Shown: in pieces, positions 55,365-63,674 of the stretch
Position numbering within the stretch: the stretch's first letter is position 1
How the letters are laid out: the number at the start of each line of letters is the position of its first letter
Assembly: GCF_003337555.1 (NCBI RefSeq)
Contig: NZ_QPJK01000010.1
Span: 1 to 64,000 of the forward strand
Source: Pseudorhodoferax soli
GTDB lineage: Bacteria; Pseudomonadota; Gammaproteobacteria; Burkholderiales; Burkholderiaceae_C
Length of the DNA stretch: 64,000 nucleotides
Reading direction: 5' to 3'
Notes under the pieces: generated by a model
The model's database searches: none
Told to the model about the DNA's origin: nothing
Seen by the model: only the letters and a program-made list of their open reading frames with translations
Program-made: the position numbers and the translations under genes

Positions 55365-55549
55365 GGGGAAAAAGCTGCAGCGGACTATAGCCACAGCAGT
55401 GCGGCAACCGCCCCCGACCGCTGCCAAACGCGGCGTTGTCCGACAGACGCAGTACACCGCCACAGGTGATGGAAGAACCCCCGCTCCACCATGGCGCCCG
55501 CGCTCTGGAACGCACAGGCGCACTGGACTGCGCGCAGACGCCGCCGGCC

Positions 55550-56494
55550 TCAGTACCCGCGTGCCGGATCGATGCGGTGGTCGGGCGGCTCGCCCGCCGC
55601 GACGCGCAGGATGTTGGCCGCGATCTGCCGGGCCGACGATGACGGGATGGCCACCGAGGCCAGGTGCGGCGTGATCAGCACGTTGGGCATGCCCCACAGC
55701 GCATCGTCGGCCGGCAGCGGTTCGCGCGCGAAGACGTCCAGCGTCGCACTGCCGATGTGGCCGCTTTGCAGCAGTGCCGTCAGCGCAGCCTGGTCGACCA
55801 GGGCGCCCCGGGCCACATTGACGAAGGCGGCGCCGGGCCGCATGCGCTGCAGCCGCGCGCGGTCGAACAGATTCTGCGTCTGCGGCGTGAGCGGCAGCAT
55901 CAGCACCACGATGTCGGCCTGGCCGAGCACGGTGTCCAGCGTCTCCATGCCCGAGAAGCACGCCACGCCCTCGATCTGGCGCGGGCTGCGCGACCAGCCC
56001 AGTGTCCGAAAGCCCTGGCGCTGCACTTCATGGGCCGCCGTGGCACCGAGCTGGCCCAGGCCGAGCACCGCCACACTGATTTCACCGGGCGAGCGCGGGT
56101 GGCGGTAGGCCCATTCGCCGCGCCGCTGCGCCTGCTCGAAGTGCGGGATGTCGCGCGCATGCCGCAGCACGGCGAACAGCACATAGCCGGCCATCATGCG
56201 CGACATCTGTGGGTCGGTGATCCGCGTGATGGGGATGCCGGCCGGCAGGTCGCTGCGCCCGACCAGCGCGTCGACGCCAGCCCCCAGGTTGACGATCAGC
56301 CGCAGCTTGGGCATCTGCCGGAAGAAGCCCGCGGGCGGCTTCCAGGCCATCGCGTAGTGCACGTCCTCGGGCCGCTCGATGGCGCCGGCGTCGACCACCT
56401 GCAGCTGCGGCAGCTGCGCCTGCAGCGCCTGCTTCCAGGTGCCGAAATCGTCGAACGCGCTGTAGAACACCAGCGTGCCCAGGCTTGCCGCCAT
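55550..56494 (-). CDS. D-2-hydroxyacid dehydrogenase, glyoxylate/hydroxypyruvate reductase A-like
   Basis: 314 residues. NAD(P) motif VLGLGQLGATAA (about 144-155), catalytic arginine in NVARGALVD, glutamate in DVFAREPLP and histidine in ITPHLASVA are all in place. Length and the N-terminal FYSAFDDFGTWKQAL suit GhrA-like enzymes reducing glyoxylate or hydroxypyruvate. It follows the AroQ-like gene by two bases (TGA-CG-ATG). Confidence 0.9.
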   Translation of the reverse strand: MAASLGTLVFYSAFDDFGTWKQALQAQLPQLQVVDAGAIERPEDVHYAMAWKPPAGFFRQMPKLRLIVNLGAGVDALVGRSDLPAGIPITRITDPQMSRMMAGYVLFAVLRHARDIPHFEQAQRRGEWAYRHPRSPGEISVAVLGLGQLGATAAHEVQRQGFRTLGWSRSPRQIEGVACFSGMETLDTVLGQADIVVLMLPLTPQTQNLFDRARLQRMRPGAAFVNVARGALVDQAALTALLQSGHIGSATLDVFAREPLPADDALWGMPNVLITPHLASVAIPSSSARQIAANILRVAAGEPPDHRIDPARGY

Positions 56495-56496
56495 CG

Positions 56497-56970
56497 TCAC
56501 GCGCCCTGCAGGCTCTTGCGCACCAGGCGCGCCACCGCCTCGATGGCGAACTCGTAGCCGTCGCCGCCCAGGCCCGCGATCACGCCATCGGCCGCCTTGG
56601 AGATGAAGGAGTGGTGGCGGAAGGGCTCGCGCTTCCAGATGTTGCTCATGTGGGCTTCGATGATCTTGCCCGGGAAGGCCAGTAGCGCGTCGAGGATGGC
56701 GATGGAGGTGTAGGTCAGGCCGGCGGCGTTGATGACGATGCCGTCGGCCACGCCGCGCGCCTCCTGCAGCCAGTCGATCAGCTGGCCTTCGTGGTTGGAC
56801 TGCAGGAAGCGCAGCTGCACCCCCAACGCGGCGGCCTTCTGCTCGCAGCGCGACTGCAGCACCGGGAAGCTGTCGCTGCCATAGGTCTTGTTGGCATCCA
56901 GGCCGTAGAGGTTGGCGTTGGGCCCGTTCAGGAACCAGACCGTGATGGGGGGCGTGGCGGTGTCGCTCAT
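56497..56970 (-). CDS. Type II 3-dehydroquinate dehydratase-like protein with altered active site
   Basis: 157 residues of the AroQ fold: FLNGPNANLYG at the N-terminus, INAAGLTYTSIAILDAL, EAHMSN and REPFRHHSFI. The catalytic tyrosine equivalent is present (KTYG), as are the second histidine (EAHMSN) and the late arginine. The essential early arginine of the flexible loop is not visible (LDANKTYG where RREPxxYG is expected), and the histidine of LTHTS is a tyrosine. A shikimate-pathway role is therefore doubtful. It is encoded within an operon for detoxification-like enzymes, eight bases downstream of the GST stop. Confidence 0.8.
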   Translation of the reverse strand: MSDTATPPITVWFLNGPNANLYGLDANKTYGSDSFPVLQSRCEQKAAALGVQLRFLQSNHEGQLIDWLQEARGVADGIVINAAGLTYTSIAILDALLAFPGKIIEAHMSNIWKREPFRHHSFISKAADGVIAGLGGDGYEFAIEAVARLVRKSLQGA

Positions 56971-56978
56971 GGGGGCTC

Positions 56979-57605
56979 TCATGCGTCGTGGGGAAGGGTG
57001 GCCTGCATGGCGGGCAGCTGCGCGAAGCCGGCGTACCAGCGTGCGGCGGCAGCGTGGCCGGCGCGCCAGTCCAGTTCGGGGAAGCGGAAGTCCAGGTAGC
57101 CCAGGCCGCAGCCGATGGCGATGTCGCCGATCGTCGGGGGGCTCCCTGGGGCGGCCGTGGCCAGCTCCGGCGCAATGGCGTCGATCGCCTGCAGGCAGGC
57201 CGCGACCTTGGTCAGCAGCGCCTCGCGCCAGACCGGCCACTGCACCTCGGCGGGCCGCGCCGTCAGCTCGTAGCGCGCCAGCAGCGCGGCGTCGAGCAGG
57301 CCGTCGCCCAGGGCCTGGCGCGTGAGGGCCGTCCAGCGCGCGGGGCCGGCGGCCGGGAAGATGCCGGCGCTGCCCAGGCTGTCGATGTACTCGCAGATCA
57401 CGCGGCTGTCGTAGAGCGCCTGGCCGTCGTCCAGGACCAGCGTCGGCACCTTGGCCAGCGGGTTGTGCGCGGCGATGCGGCCGTCGCGGCGCACCGGGTG
57501 GGCAGAACTGTCCAGCCACTGGATGCGGCCGGCCTGGCCGCTCAGGTGGGCACAGACCATGACCTTGCGCACGAAGGGCGAGGTGGGGGCGTAGAGCAAT
57601 TGCAT
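56979..57605 (-). CDS. Glutathione S-transferase family protein
   Basis: 208 residues. N-terminal thioredoxin-like domain with LLYAPTSPFVRKVMVCAHLSG (serine at the usual activation position) and the glutathione-binding VPTLVLDDGQALYDSRVICEYID (cis-proline and DS/R pair), then an all-helical C-terminal domain with IGDIAIGCGLGYLDFR. Related to the YfcF/YibF-type bacterial GSTs. It starts two bases after the quinone-oxidoreductase stop. Confidence 0.9.
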   Translation of the reverse strand: MQLLYAPTSPFVRKVMVCAHLSGQAGRIQWLDSSAHPVRRDGRIAAHNPLAKVPTLVLDDGQALYDSRVICEYIDSLGSAGIFPAAGPARWTALTRQALGDGLLDAALLARYELTARPAEVQWPVWREALLTKVAACLQAIDAIAPELATAAPGSPPTIGDIAIGCGLGYLDFRFPELDWRAGHAAAARWYAGFAQLPAMQATLPHDA

Positions 57606-57607
57606 CG

Positions 57608-58636
57608 TCAAGGCACCAGGACGAGTTTTCCGAACACCTGGCCGCTTTCCAGCAGCCGGTGGGCCTGCGCGGCCTGCGCCAGCGGCAGGCTGGCGTGCAG
57701 GCGCGGCGCGATCCGCCCACGCATGAGCAGCGGCAGCACATGGCGCGTGAGCGCCTCGGCCATGCGCGCCTTCTCGGCGTGCGTCTGCGGGCGCATGGTC
57801 GAGGCATGCAGGCTCAGCTGGCGCTGCATCAGCGTGAGCAGCTCCACCGTGACGGCCGAGCCCTGCATGAAGGACAGGCTCACATGCCGGCCGCCGAAGG
57901 CCATGGCCTGCAGGTTGCGGCGCACGTAGTCGCCGCCGACGATGTCCAGCACCACGTCCACGCCGCGGCCCCCGGTGAAGTCCAGGCAGGCCTGGACGAA
58001 GTCGGTGGTGGGCCAGCAGACCGCGAGGTCGGCGCCCAGGGCCTGCAACTCGGCGAAGCGGGCCGGGTCGCTGGCGGTGGCGATGACGGTGCAGCCGGCC
58101 GCGTGCGCCATCTGCACCGCCAGCGTGCCGATGCCGCCGGCCGCGCCATGGATCAGCACGGTCTCGCCCATGGCCAGGCGGCCCAGTTCGAACAGGTTGT
58201 GCCAGACCGTGAACAGCCCCTCGGGCAGGGCCGAGGCCTCGGCGTCCGAGAGCCGGGCCGGCACCGCGAACGCATGCGCGAGCGTGGCCACGCACCAGGG
58301 CGCGTAGCCGCCGCCGGGCACCAGCGCCATGCGGCGCTGGCCCAGCACCGCGCGGTCGACACCGGGGCCGCAGGCGACCACTTCGCCGCACACCTCCAGG
58401 CCCAGCACATCGGTGACGCCCGGGGCCGGCTTGGCGATGCCCTGGCGCTGCATGATGTCGGGCCGGTTGATGCCGGCGGCCAGCACGCGCAGCAGCACCT
58501 CGCCGGGGCCGGGGGCGGGCACCGGGCGCTCGGCCAGCACCAGCACGCTGGCATCGCCCGGTTCACGCGCGACGATGGCCTGCATGGAGGCGGGCAGTGC
58601 CTCGTTCGCGGCAGTCATGGCAGTCACGGCGCTCAT
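57608..58636 (-). CDS. NAD(P)H:quinone oxidoreductase-type medium-chain dehydrogenase
   Basis: 342 residues of the zinc-free MDR branch (QOR/PIG3-like). GEVLLRVLAAGINRPDIMQR, LGLEVCGEVVACG, the nucleotide-binding VLIHGAAGGIGTLAVQMA and DVVLDIVGGDYV are characteristic. It probably reduces quinones or enones with NADPH. It overlaps the ABC ATPase gene by ATGA and the GST gene follows after two bases. A second ATG at 58618 is an alternative start. Confidence 0.9.
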   Translation of the reverse strand: MSAVTAMTAANEALPASMQAIVAREPGDASVLVLAERPVPAPGPGEVLLRVLAAGINRPDIMQRQGIAKPAPGVTDVLGLEVCGEVVACGPGVDRAVLGQRRMALVPGGGYAPWCVATLAHAFAVPARLSDAEASALPEGLFTVWHNLFELGRLAMGETVLIHGAAGGIGTLAVQMAHAAGCTVIATASDPARFAELQALGADLAVCWPTTDFVQACLDFTGGRGVDVVLDIVGGDYVRRNLQAMAFGGRHVSLSFMQGSAVTVELLTLMQRQLSLHASTMRPQTHAEKARMAEALTRHVLPLLMRGRIAPRLHASLPLAQAAQAHRLLESGQVFGKLVLVP

Positions 58637-59763
58637 GGCCGCGGGCTGAAAACGCTGACGCCTTCGCCGGCCAGTGCCAGGCCCGCGACGGAACCGACGG
58701 GCCAGTGCTGCATGGCACCCAGCCCGGCGCTGCGCACGGTGACGATCTGGCGCGCCGTCATCGGCAGGTTCACATCGACGAAGGTGTTGATGTGGTCGCC
58801 CTGGAACACATGGTTGACCACGGTGCCGCTCAGCACCGAGGCCGGGTGCAGGTTCTCCATGCGCAGGTGTTCGGGGCGCACGTAGACGTCCAGCCGCGCG
58901 CCCTCGTGCGATGCGTTCACGAGCCGGTCCTGCGACAGGCTGATCAGGCCCGCGCCCAGGCGCAGCTGCACATCGCCCGCGCTCTGGCCGTGGTAGTGCG
59001 CCGGCAGGATGTTCACGTCGCCCAGGAAGGACGCGACGAACGGGTCCTGCGGGTTCTGGTACAGCTCGGCCGGCGGCGCGATCTGGCGGATCACGCCGGC
59101 CGACATCACCGCGATGCGGTCGGACATGGCCAGCGCCTCGCCCTGGTCGTGCGTGACGAACACCGTGGTCAGGCCCAGGCGGCGCTGGATCTCGCGGATC
59201 TCCACCTGCATGGAGCCGCGCAGGCTCTTGTCCAGGGCCGAGAAGGGCTCGTCGAGCAGCAGCACCTTGGGCTGGATCACCAGCGCACGGGCCAGCGCCA
59301 CGCGCTGCTGCTGGCCGCCCGAGAGTTCGCGCGGCTTGCGGTGGCCCAGGCCGTCGAGCTTGACCATGGCCATGGCATCCCCGATGCGCCGGGCCGCCTC
59401 GTCCCTGGGCACGCCCTGCATGCGCAGGCCATAGCCGATGTTGCGCTCCACCGTCATGTGCGGGAACAGCGCGTAGTTCTGGAACACCAGGCCGATCTGG
59501 CGGCGGTGCGGCGGCTCGCTGGTCACGGGCTGGCCGTCGATGAAGACCTCGCCGCGGTCGGCCTCGGCGAAGCCGGCGATCAGGTTCAGCAGCGTGGTCT
59601 TGCCGCAGCCCGACGGGCCCAGCAGGGTCAGGAATTCACCGCGCCGGATCTTCAGCGACACCTCGTGCAGCACGGTCTGGTCGCGGTACTTCTTGACCAC
59701 GCCCTCGAGGCTGACGGCCGTGTCGGCCTGCGAAAAGCCGGGCTCGGAAGGAACTGGATGCAT
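58633..59763 (-). CDS. ABC transporter ATPase (PotA/FbpC-like) without adjacent permease
   Basis: 376 residues: Walker A GPSGCGKTT, Q-loop VFQNYALFPHMTV, signature LSGGQQQRVALARA, Walker B LLLDEPFSALD, H-loop VTHDQGEAL and a C-terminal TOBE-like region (DVYVRPEHLRMENL). This is the ATPase type of spermidine/putrescine or ferric-iron importers. No permease or binding protein is encoded in the window next to it. It heads the quinone-oxidoreductase/GST/AroQ-like operon. Starts at 59763 and 59799 are both possible; neither has a clear ribosome-binding site. Confidence 0.88.
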   Translation of the reverse strand: MHPVPSEPGFSQADTAVSLEGVVKKYRDQTVLHEVSLKIRRGEFLTLLGPSGCGKTTLLNLIAGFAEADRGEVFIDGQPVTSEPPHRRQIGLVFQNYALFPHMTVERNIGYGLRMQGVPRDEAARRIGDAMAMVKLDGLGHRKPRELSGGQQQRVALARALVIQPKVLLLDEPFSALDKSLRGSMQVEIREIQRRLGLTTVFVTHDQGEALAMSDRIAVMSAGVIRQIAPPAELYQNPQDPFVASFLGDVNILPAHYHGQSAGDVQLRLGAGLISLSQDRLVNASHEGARLDVYVRPEHLRMENLHPASVLSGTVVNHVFQGDHINTFVDVNLPMTARQIVTVRSAGLGAMQHWPVGSVAGLALAGEGVSVFSPRP

Positions 59764-60030
59764 GGCTGGACCATAAGCCAAGCGGCCGCCGGCAGGCATT
59801 TGCAGAAATTGAGGCTGCCCCTCGGAAAAAACGAAACAGGCGCTTCTTTCCTGTGGCGCTGCACTTTGGCAGGCGCCGCACGAGCGCTTCGCTTTTTCCT
59901 AAGCCTTGCGTCTGAAAAACGTGATTCTCAAACGCTGCGCGCTTGACCAGACTCGGCCCCCATCGGTGTCTGGCAGCGCCGGCTTGCCCGGCCGAAACCA
60001 CCAGCGGCGGTTATCTTGAGGAATATCAGA

Positions 60031-61281
60031 ATGTCAGTGGAGAAAATCAACACCGTGGTGGTCGGCGCAGGCCAGGCCGGCATCGCGATGAGCGAGCATC
60101 TGGCCGCCATGGGTGTTCCGCACACCGTGCTGGAGCGCAAGCGCATCGCCGAACGCTGGCGCTCGGAGCGCTGGGATTCGCTGGTGGCCAACGGCCCGGC
60201 CTGGCACGACCGCTTTCCCGGCCTGGCGTTCGAGGGCGTCTCGCCCGAAGCCTTTCCGCCCAAGGAACGCATGGCCCAGTACTTCGAGGACTATGCGGCG
60301 ATGCTGAAGGCGCCCGTGCGCACCGGCGTGGAGGTGTTCCAGGTCGAGCGCCATGTCGGCCGCCCGGGGTTCAAGGTGACGACGTCCGAAGGCGTCATCG
60401 AGGCCATGAACGTGGTCGTGGCCACCGGCCCGTTCCAGATTCCGGCCTATCCGGCGATCGTGCCGGCCAGCGCACCCGTGGCGCAGCTGCATTCCTCGGC
60501 CTACAAGAACCCGGGCCAGCTGGCCGACGGCGCGGTGCTGGTCGTGGGCGCCGGCGCCTCGGGTTCGCAGATCGCCGAAGAACTGCGCCAGGCCGGCCGC
60601 AAGGTGGTTTTGTCGGTGGGTGAGCACTACCGTCCGCCGCGTTCCTACCGCGGCCGCGACTACTGCTGGTGGCTGGGCGCGCTGGGCCTGTGGGACGAAG
60701 TCCGCACCAAGCCCAAGAAGAAGCACGTGGCCTTTGCCGTGAGCGGCTACGAGGGCGGCAGGACGGTGGATTTCCGGCGCCTGGCGCATGCCGGCATCGA
60801 TCTGGTGGGCCTGACGCAATCCTATGAAGACGGCGTGATGCGCTTCGCCGAAGGCCTGGCGAAGAACGTGGCCGAGGGCGACCAGGCCTACTTCGACGTG
60901 CTGCGCGATGCCGATGCCTACATCGAGCAGAACGGCCTGCCCTTCCCGCCCGAGCCCGAGGCCTGGGACCTGCTGCCCGACCCGCCCTGCCTGAGCCAGC
61001 CCATCCTGAGCCTGGACCTGCGCGAGGCCGGCATCACCACGGTGCTGTGGGCCACGGGGTTCCAATTCGACTACAGCTGGCTCAAGGTCAATGCCTTTCA
61101 CGAGAATGGCGAGCCTTACCACAAGCGCGGCATTTCGGCCGAAAGCGGGATTTACTTCCTGGGCCTGCCGAATCTCGTGAACCGGGCCTCCTCGTTCATC
61201 TACGGGGTATGGCACGACGCCAAATACATCGCCGACCATATTGTTCTGCAGCAGGGCTATATGTCCTACGAGAAAACCTGA
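60031..61281 (+). CDS. Flavin-dependent monooxygenase (FMO-like, NAD(P)-binding)
   Basis: 416 residues with two Rossmann motifs: FAD site VVVGAGQAGIAMSEHLA (about 9-25) and NADPH site VLVVGAGASGSQIAEEL (about 174-190). QLHSSAYKNP and the late ATGFQFDYSWL are the FMO-type linker motifs. Substrate unknown; the type includes N- and S-oxygenating enzymes. GAGG nine bases before the ATG at 60031 supports the start. It is divergent from the ABC ATPase operon and followed after 77 bases by the 2-hydroxyacid dehydrogenase gene. Confidence 0.87.
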   Translation: MSVEKINTVVVGAGQAGIAMSEHLAAMGVPHTVLERKRIAERWRSERWDSLVANGPAWHDRFPGLAFEGVSPEAFPPKERMAQYFEDYAAMLKAPVRTGVEVFQVERHVGRPGFKVTTSEGVIEAMNVVVATGPFQIPAYPAIVPASAPVAQLHSSAYKNPGQLADGAVLVVGAGASGSQIAEELRQAGRKVVLSVGEHYRPPRSYRGRDYCWWLGALGLWDEVRTKPKKKHVAFAVSGYEGGRTVDFRRLAHAGIDLVGLTQSYEDGVMRFAEGLAKNVAEGDQAYFDVLRDADAYIEQNGLPFPPEPEAWDLLPDPPCLSQPILSLDLREAGITTVLWATGFQFDYSWLKVNAFHENGEPYHKRGISAESGIYFLGLPNLVNRASSFIYGVWHDAKYIADHIVLQQGYMSYEKT

Positions 61282-61358
61282 TTGCGCCGCGTGCGCGAAT
61301 GACGGGCTGCCGGATTCTTGCGATCCGGCGGCCCTTTCATTTTCCCGAGAGAGTTTGC

Positions 61359-62501
61359 ATGCCCGAGATCACCTGCATCGAGGACCTGCGGGTCCTGGCG
61401 AAAAAACGCGTGCCGCGCATGTTCTACGACTACGTGGACACCGGCTCGTGGACCGAATACACCTACCGCAAGAACGAGGCGGACCTGCGCGCCATCGAGT
61501 TCCGCCAGCGCGTGGCGGTCGACATCGCCGAACGCAGCACGGCCAGCACCATGGTGGGCCAGGCGGTGCGCATGCCGGTGGCCATCGCGCCGACCGGGCT
61601 CACAGGCATGCAGCACGCGGACGGCGAGATCCTGGCCGCGCGCGCCGCGCAGCGCTTCGGCATCCCGTTCACGCTCTCCACCATGAGCATCTGCCCGATC
61701 GAGGCCGTGGCCGAGGCCACCGGCCACCACCCGTTCTGGTTCCAGCTCTACGTGCTGCGCGACCGCGGCTTCGTCGAGGGGCTGATCGAGCGGGCCCGCG
61801 CCGCCCACTGCGCGGCGCTGGTCGTGACGATGGACCTGCAGGTCTTCGGCCAGCGGCACAAGGACCGCAAGAACGGCCTGTCGACACCGCCCAAGCCCAC
61901 GCTGCGCAACCTGGCCAACCTGGCCAGCAAGCCACGCTGGTGCTGGAACATGCTGGGCACCCGCCACCGCCACTTCGGCAACATCGTCGGCCACGCCAAG
62001 GGCGTGGACAACATCGGCTCGCTGGTGGAGTGGACGCGCGAGCAGTTCGATCCACGCCTGTCGTGGCAGGACGTGGAATGGATCAAGAAGCGCTGGGGCG
62101 GCAAGCTCATCGTCAAGGGCATCCAGGAGCCCGAGGACGCGCGGCTGGCCGTGGCCGCCGGTGCCGACGCCATCGTGGTGTCCAACCACGGCGGGCGCCA
62201 GCTCGACGGCGCCTCGTCGTCCATCGCCATGCTGCCGCACATCGTCGAAGCCGTCGGCGCGCAGGTCGAGGTGCACATGGACGGCGGCATCCGCTCGGGC
62301 CAGGACGTGCTCAAGGCCATCGCGCTGGGCGCGCGCGGCACCTACATCGGCCGCGCCATGCTGTACGGCCTGGGCGCGCTCGGCGAGCCCGGCGTCGCCA
62401 AGGCGCTGGAGATCATCCACACCGAGCTCGACCTGTCGATGGCCTTCTGCGGCCGCACCGACATCCGCGCCGTGGACCGCAGCATCCTGCGGCTCGGTTG
62501 A
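61359..62501 (+). CDS. FMN-dependent alpha-hydroxyacid dehydrogenase (LldD-like)
   Basis: 380 residues of the L-lactate dehydrogenase/glycolate oxidase family. MFYDYVDTGSWTEYTYRKN at the N-terminus, FQLYVLRDRG, the Schiff-free lysine region KLIVKGI, the catalytic-histidine motif VSNHGGRQLDG and DGGIRSGQDVLKA (FMN phosphate site) all match. It oxidises L-lactate or a similar 2-hydroxy acid and passes electrons to quinone or oxygen. ATG at 61359 chosen by family N-terminus. Its stop abuts the convergent argE stop in a TGATCA. Confidence 0.9.
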   Translation: MPEITCIEDLRVLAKKRVPRMFYDYVDTGSWTEYTYRKNEADLRAIEFRQRVAVDIAERSTASTMVGQAVRMPVAIAPTGLTGMQHADGEILAARAAQRFGIPFTLSTMSICPIEAVAEATGHHPFWFQLYVLRDRGFVEGLIERARAAHCAALVVTMDLQVFGQRHKDRKNGLSTPPKPTLRNLANLASKPRWCWNMLGTRHRHFGNIVGHAKGVDNIGSLVEWTREQFDPRLSWQDVEWIKKRWGGKLIVKGIQEPEDARLAVAAGADAIVVSNHGGRQLDGASSSIAMLPHIVEAVGAQVEVHMDGGIRSGQDVLKAIALGARGTYIGRAMLYGLGALGEPGVAKALEIIHTELDLSMAFCGRTDIRAVDRSILRLG

Positions 62502-63674
62502 TCAGCGGCAGAGGTGGTCGACGAGGCCGGCCAGCATGCGGTCGCAGGCCTCCAGCTGCGACAGCTCCACGTACTCGTCGGCCTTGTGCGCCACGGTGAT
62601 GCTGCCGGGGCCGCAGACCAGCACGGTCGTCTGCTGCCAGCTCTGCTGGAAGAGGCCGCCCTCGCTGCCGTAGTCGACGCGGGTCGTGGGTGTGCCGGCG
62701 GGCAACAGCGTGCGCAGCAGGCCGACGGCCGGCGCGTCCTCGGGCGTGGACAGGCTGGGGTAGCTGTTGCGCAGGGTCACCTCGGGCAGCGGCGCATCGG
62801 CGTGCTGGGCCTCGCGCTCCACGCGCGCAGCCAGGCGCTGCAGGATGCGCGCGAGGATCTGCGCCGGCTGGTCCTGCGCGACGTGGCGGATCTCGAAGCT
62901 GAGTTCGCACGCGCTGGGCACGATGTTCAGCGCGCTGCCGCCCTGGATGGTGCCCACGTGCACGGTGGAATAGGGCACGCCGTAGCCTTCCTCGCGCGGG
63001 CCGGTCTCGGCCAGTTCGCGTTGCACCTCGCGCGCCGAGGCCACGAGGTCGCTGGCCATGTGGATGGCGTTGACGAACTGCGGCGCCAGGCCCGAATGCC
63101 CGGCCTGGCCGCAGCAGACCGCGCGGTAGGCGGCCTTGCCCTTGTGGCCGGTGCCGATGCGCATCAGCGTGGGCTCGCCGACGATGCACAGCGTGGGCGC
63201 GGGCAGCTGGTTCTCGAGCCGGCGCAGCAGGTGCCGCACGCCGACGCAGCCGATCTCCTCGTCGAAGGACAACGCCAGCTGCAGCGGCTGCTTCAGCGGG
63301 CGGCCGGCCGCCGCCACCATGGCCACGACCGCGCAGGCGACGAAGCCCTTCATGTCTGCCGTGCCGCGGCCGTAGATGCGGCCATCCCTGTGCGTGGCCT
63401 CGAAGGGCGGAGAAGTCCAGGGCTGGCCTTCCACGGGCACCACGTCGGTGTGGCCGGACAGCAGCACGCCCGGCACGCCCTCGGGGCCGACCGAGGCGAA
63501 CAGGTTGGTGCGGCGTGGGTCTTCGGGGTCGGGCGCGCGCGTCGAGGCGATGCCGGCCTGGGCCAGGATCTCCTGCACCTTGGCGATGAGCCCGTCGTTC
63601 GGCTGCAGCGACACCGAGGGAAAAGCGATGAGCGTCTGCAGCAGGGCGACGCTGGCGGAGGGCGCAGGGGTCAT
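62502..63674 (-). CDS. argE: Acetylornithine deacetylase-like M20 hydrolase ArgE
   Basis: 390 residues. Zinc ligands and catalytic residues lie in LSGHTDVVPVEG, GRGTADMKGF, SFDEEIGCVG, VGEPT and the C-terminal VAHKADEY, the ArgE arrangement. It removes acetate from N-acetylornithine in arginine synthesis, although related deacylases share the motifs and most Burkholderiales also have ArgJ. It overlaps the upstream LysR gene by ATGA, an unusual partner for a biosynthetic gene. Confidence 0.82.
   Translation of the reverse strand: MTPAPSASVALLQTLIAFPSVSLQPNDGLIAKVQEILAQAGIASTRAPDPEDPRRTNLFASVGPEGVPGVLLSGHTDVVPVEGQPWTSPPFEATHRDGRIYGRGTADMKGFVACAVVAMVAAAGRPLKQPLQLALSFDEEIGCVGVRHLLRRLENQLPAPTLCIVGEPTLMRIGTGHKGKAAYRAVCCGQAGHSGLAPQFVNAIHMASDLVASAREVQRELAETGPREEGYGVPYSTVHVGTIQGGSALNIVPSACELSFEIRHVAQDQPAQILARILQRLAARVEREAQHADAPLPEVTLRNSYPSLSTPEDAPAVGLLRTLLPAGTPTTRVDYGSEGGLFQQSWQQTTVLVCGPGSITVAHKADEYVELSQLEACDRMLAGLVDHLCR

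Noticed and set aside
59930-60030. Promoter for the flavin monooxygenase gene based on TTGACC near 59943
   Set aside because: No acceptable -10 hexamer is found 16-18 bases downstream.
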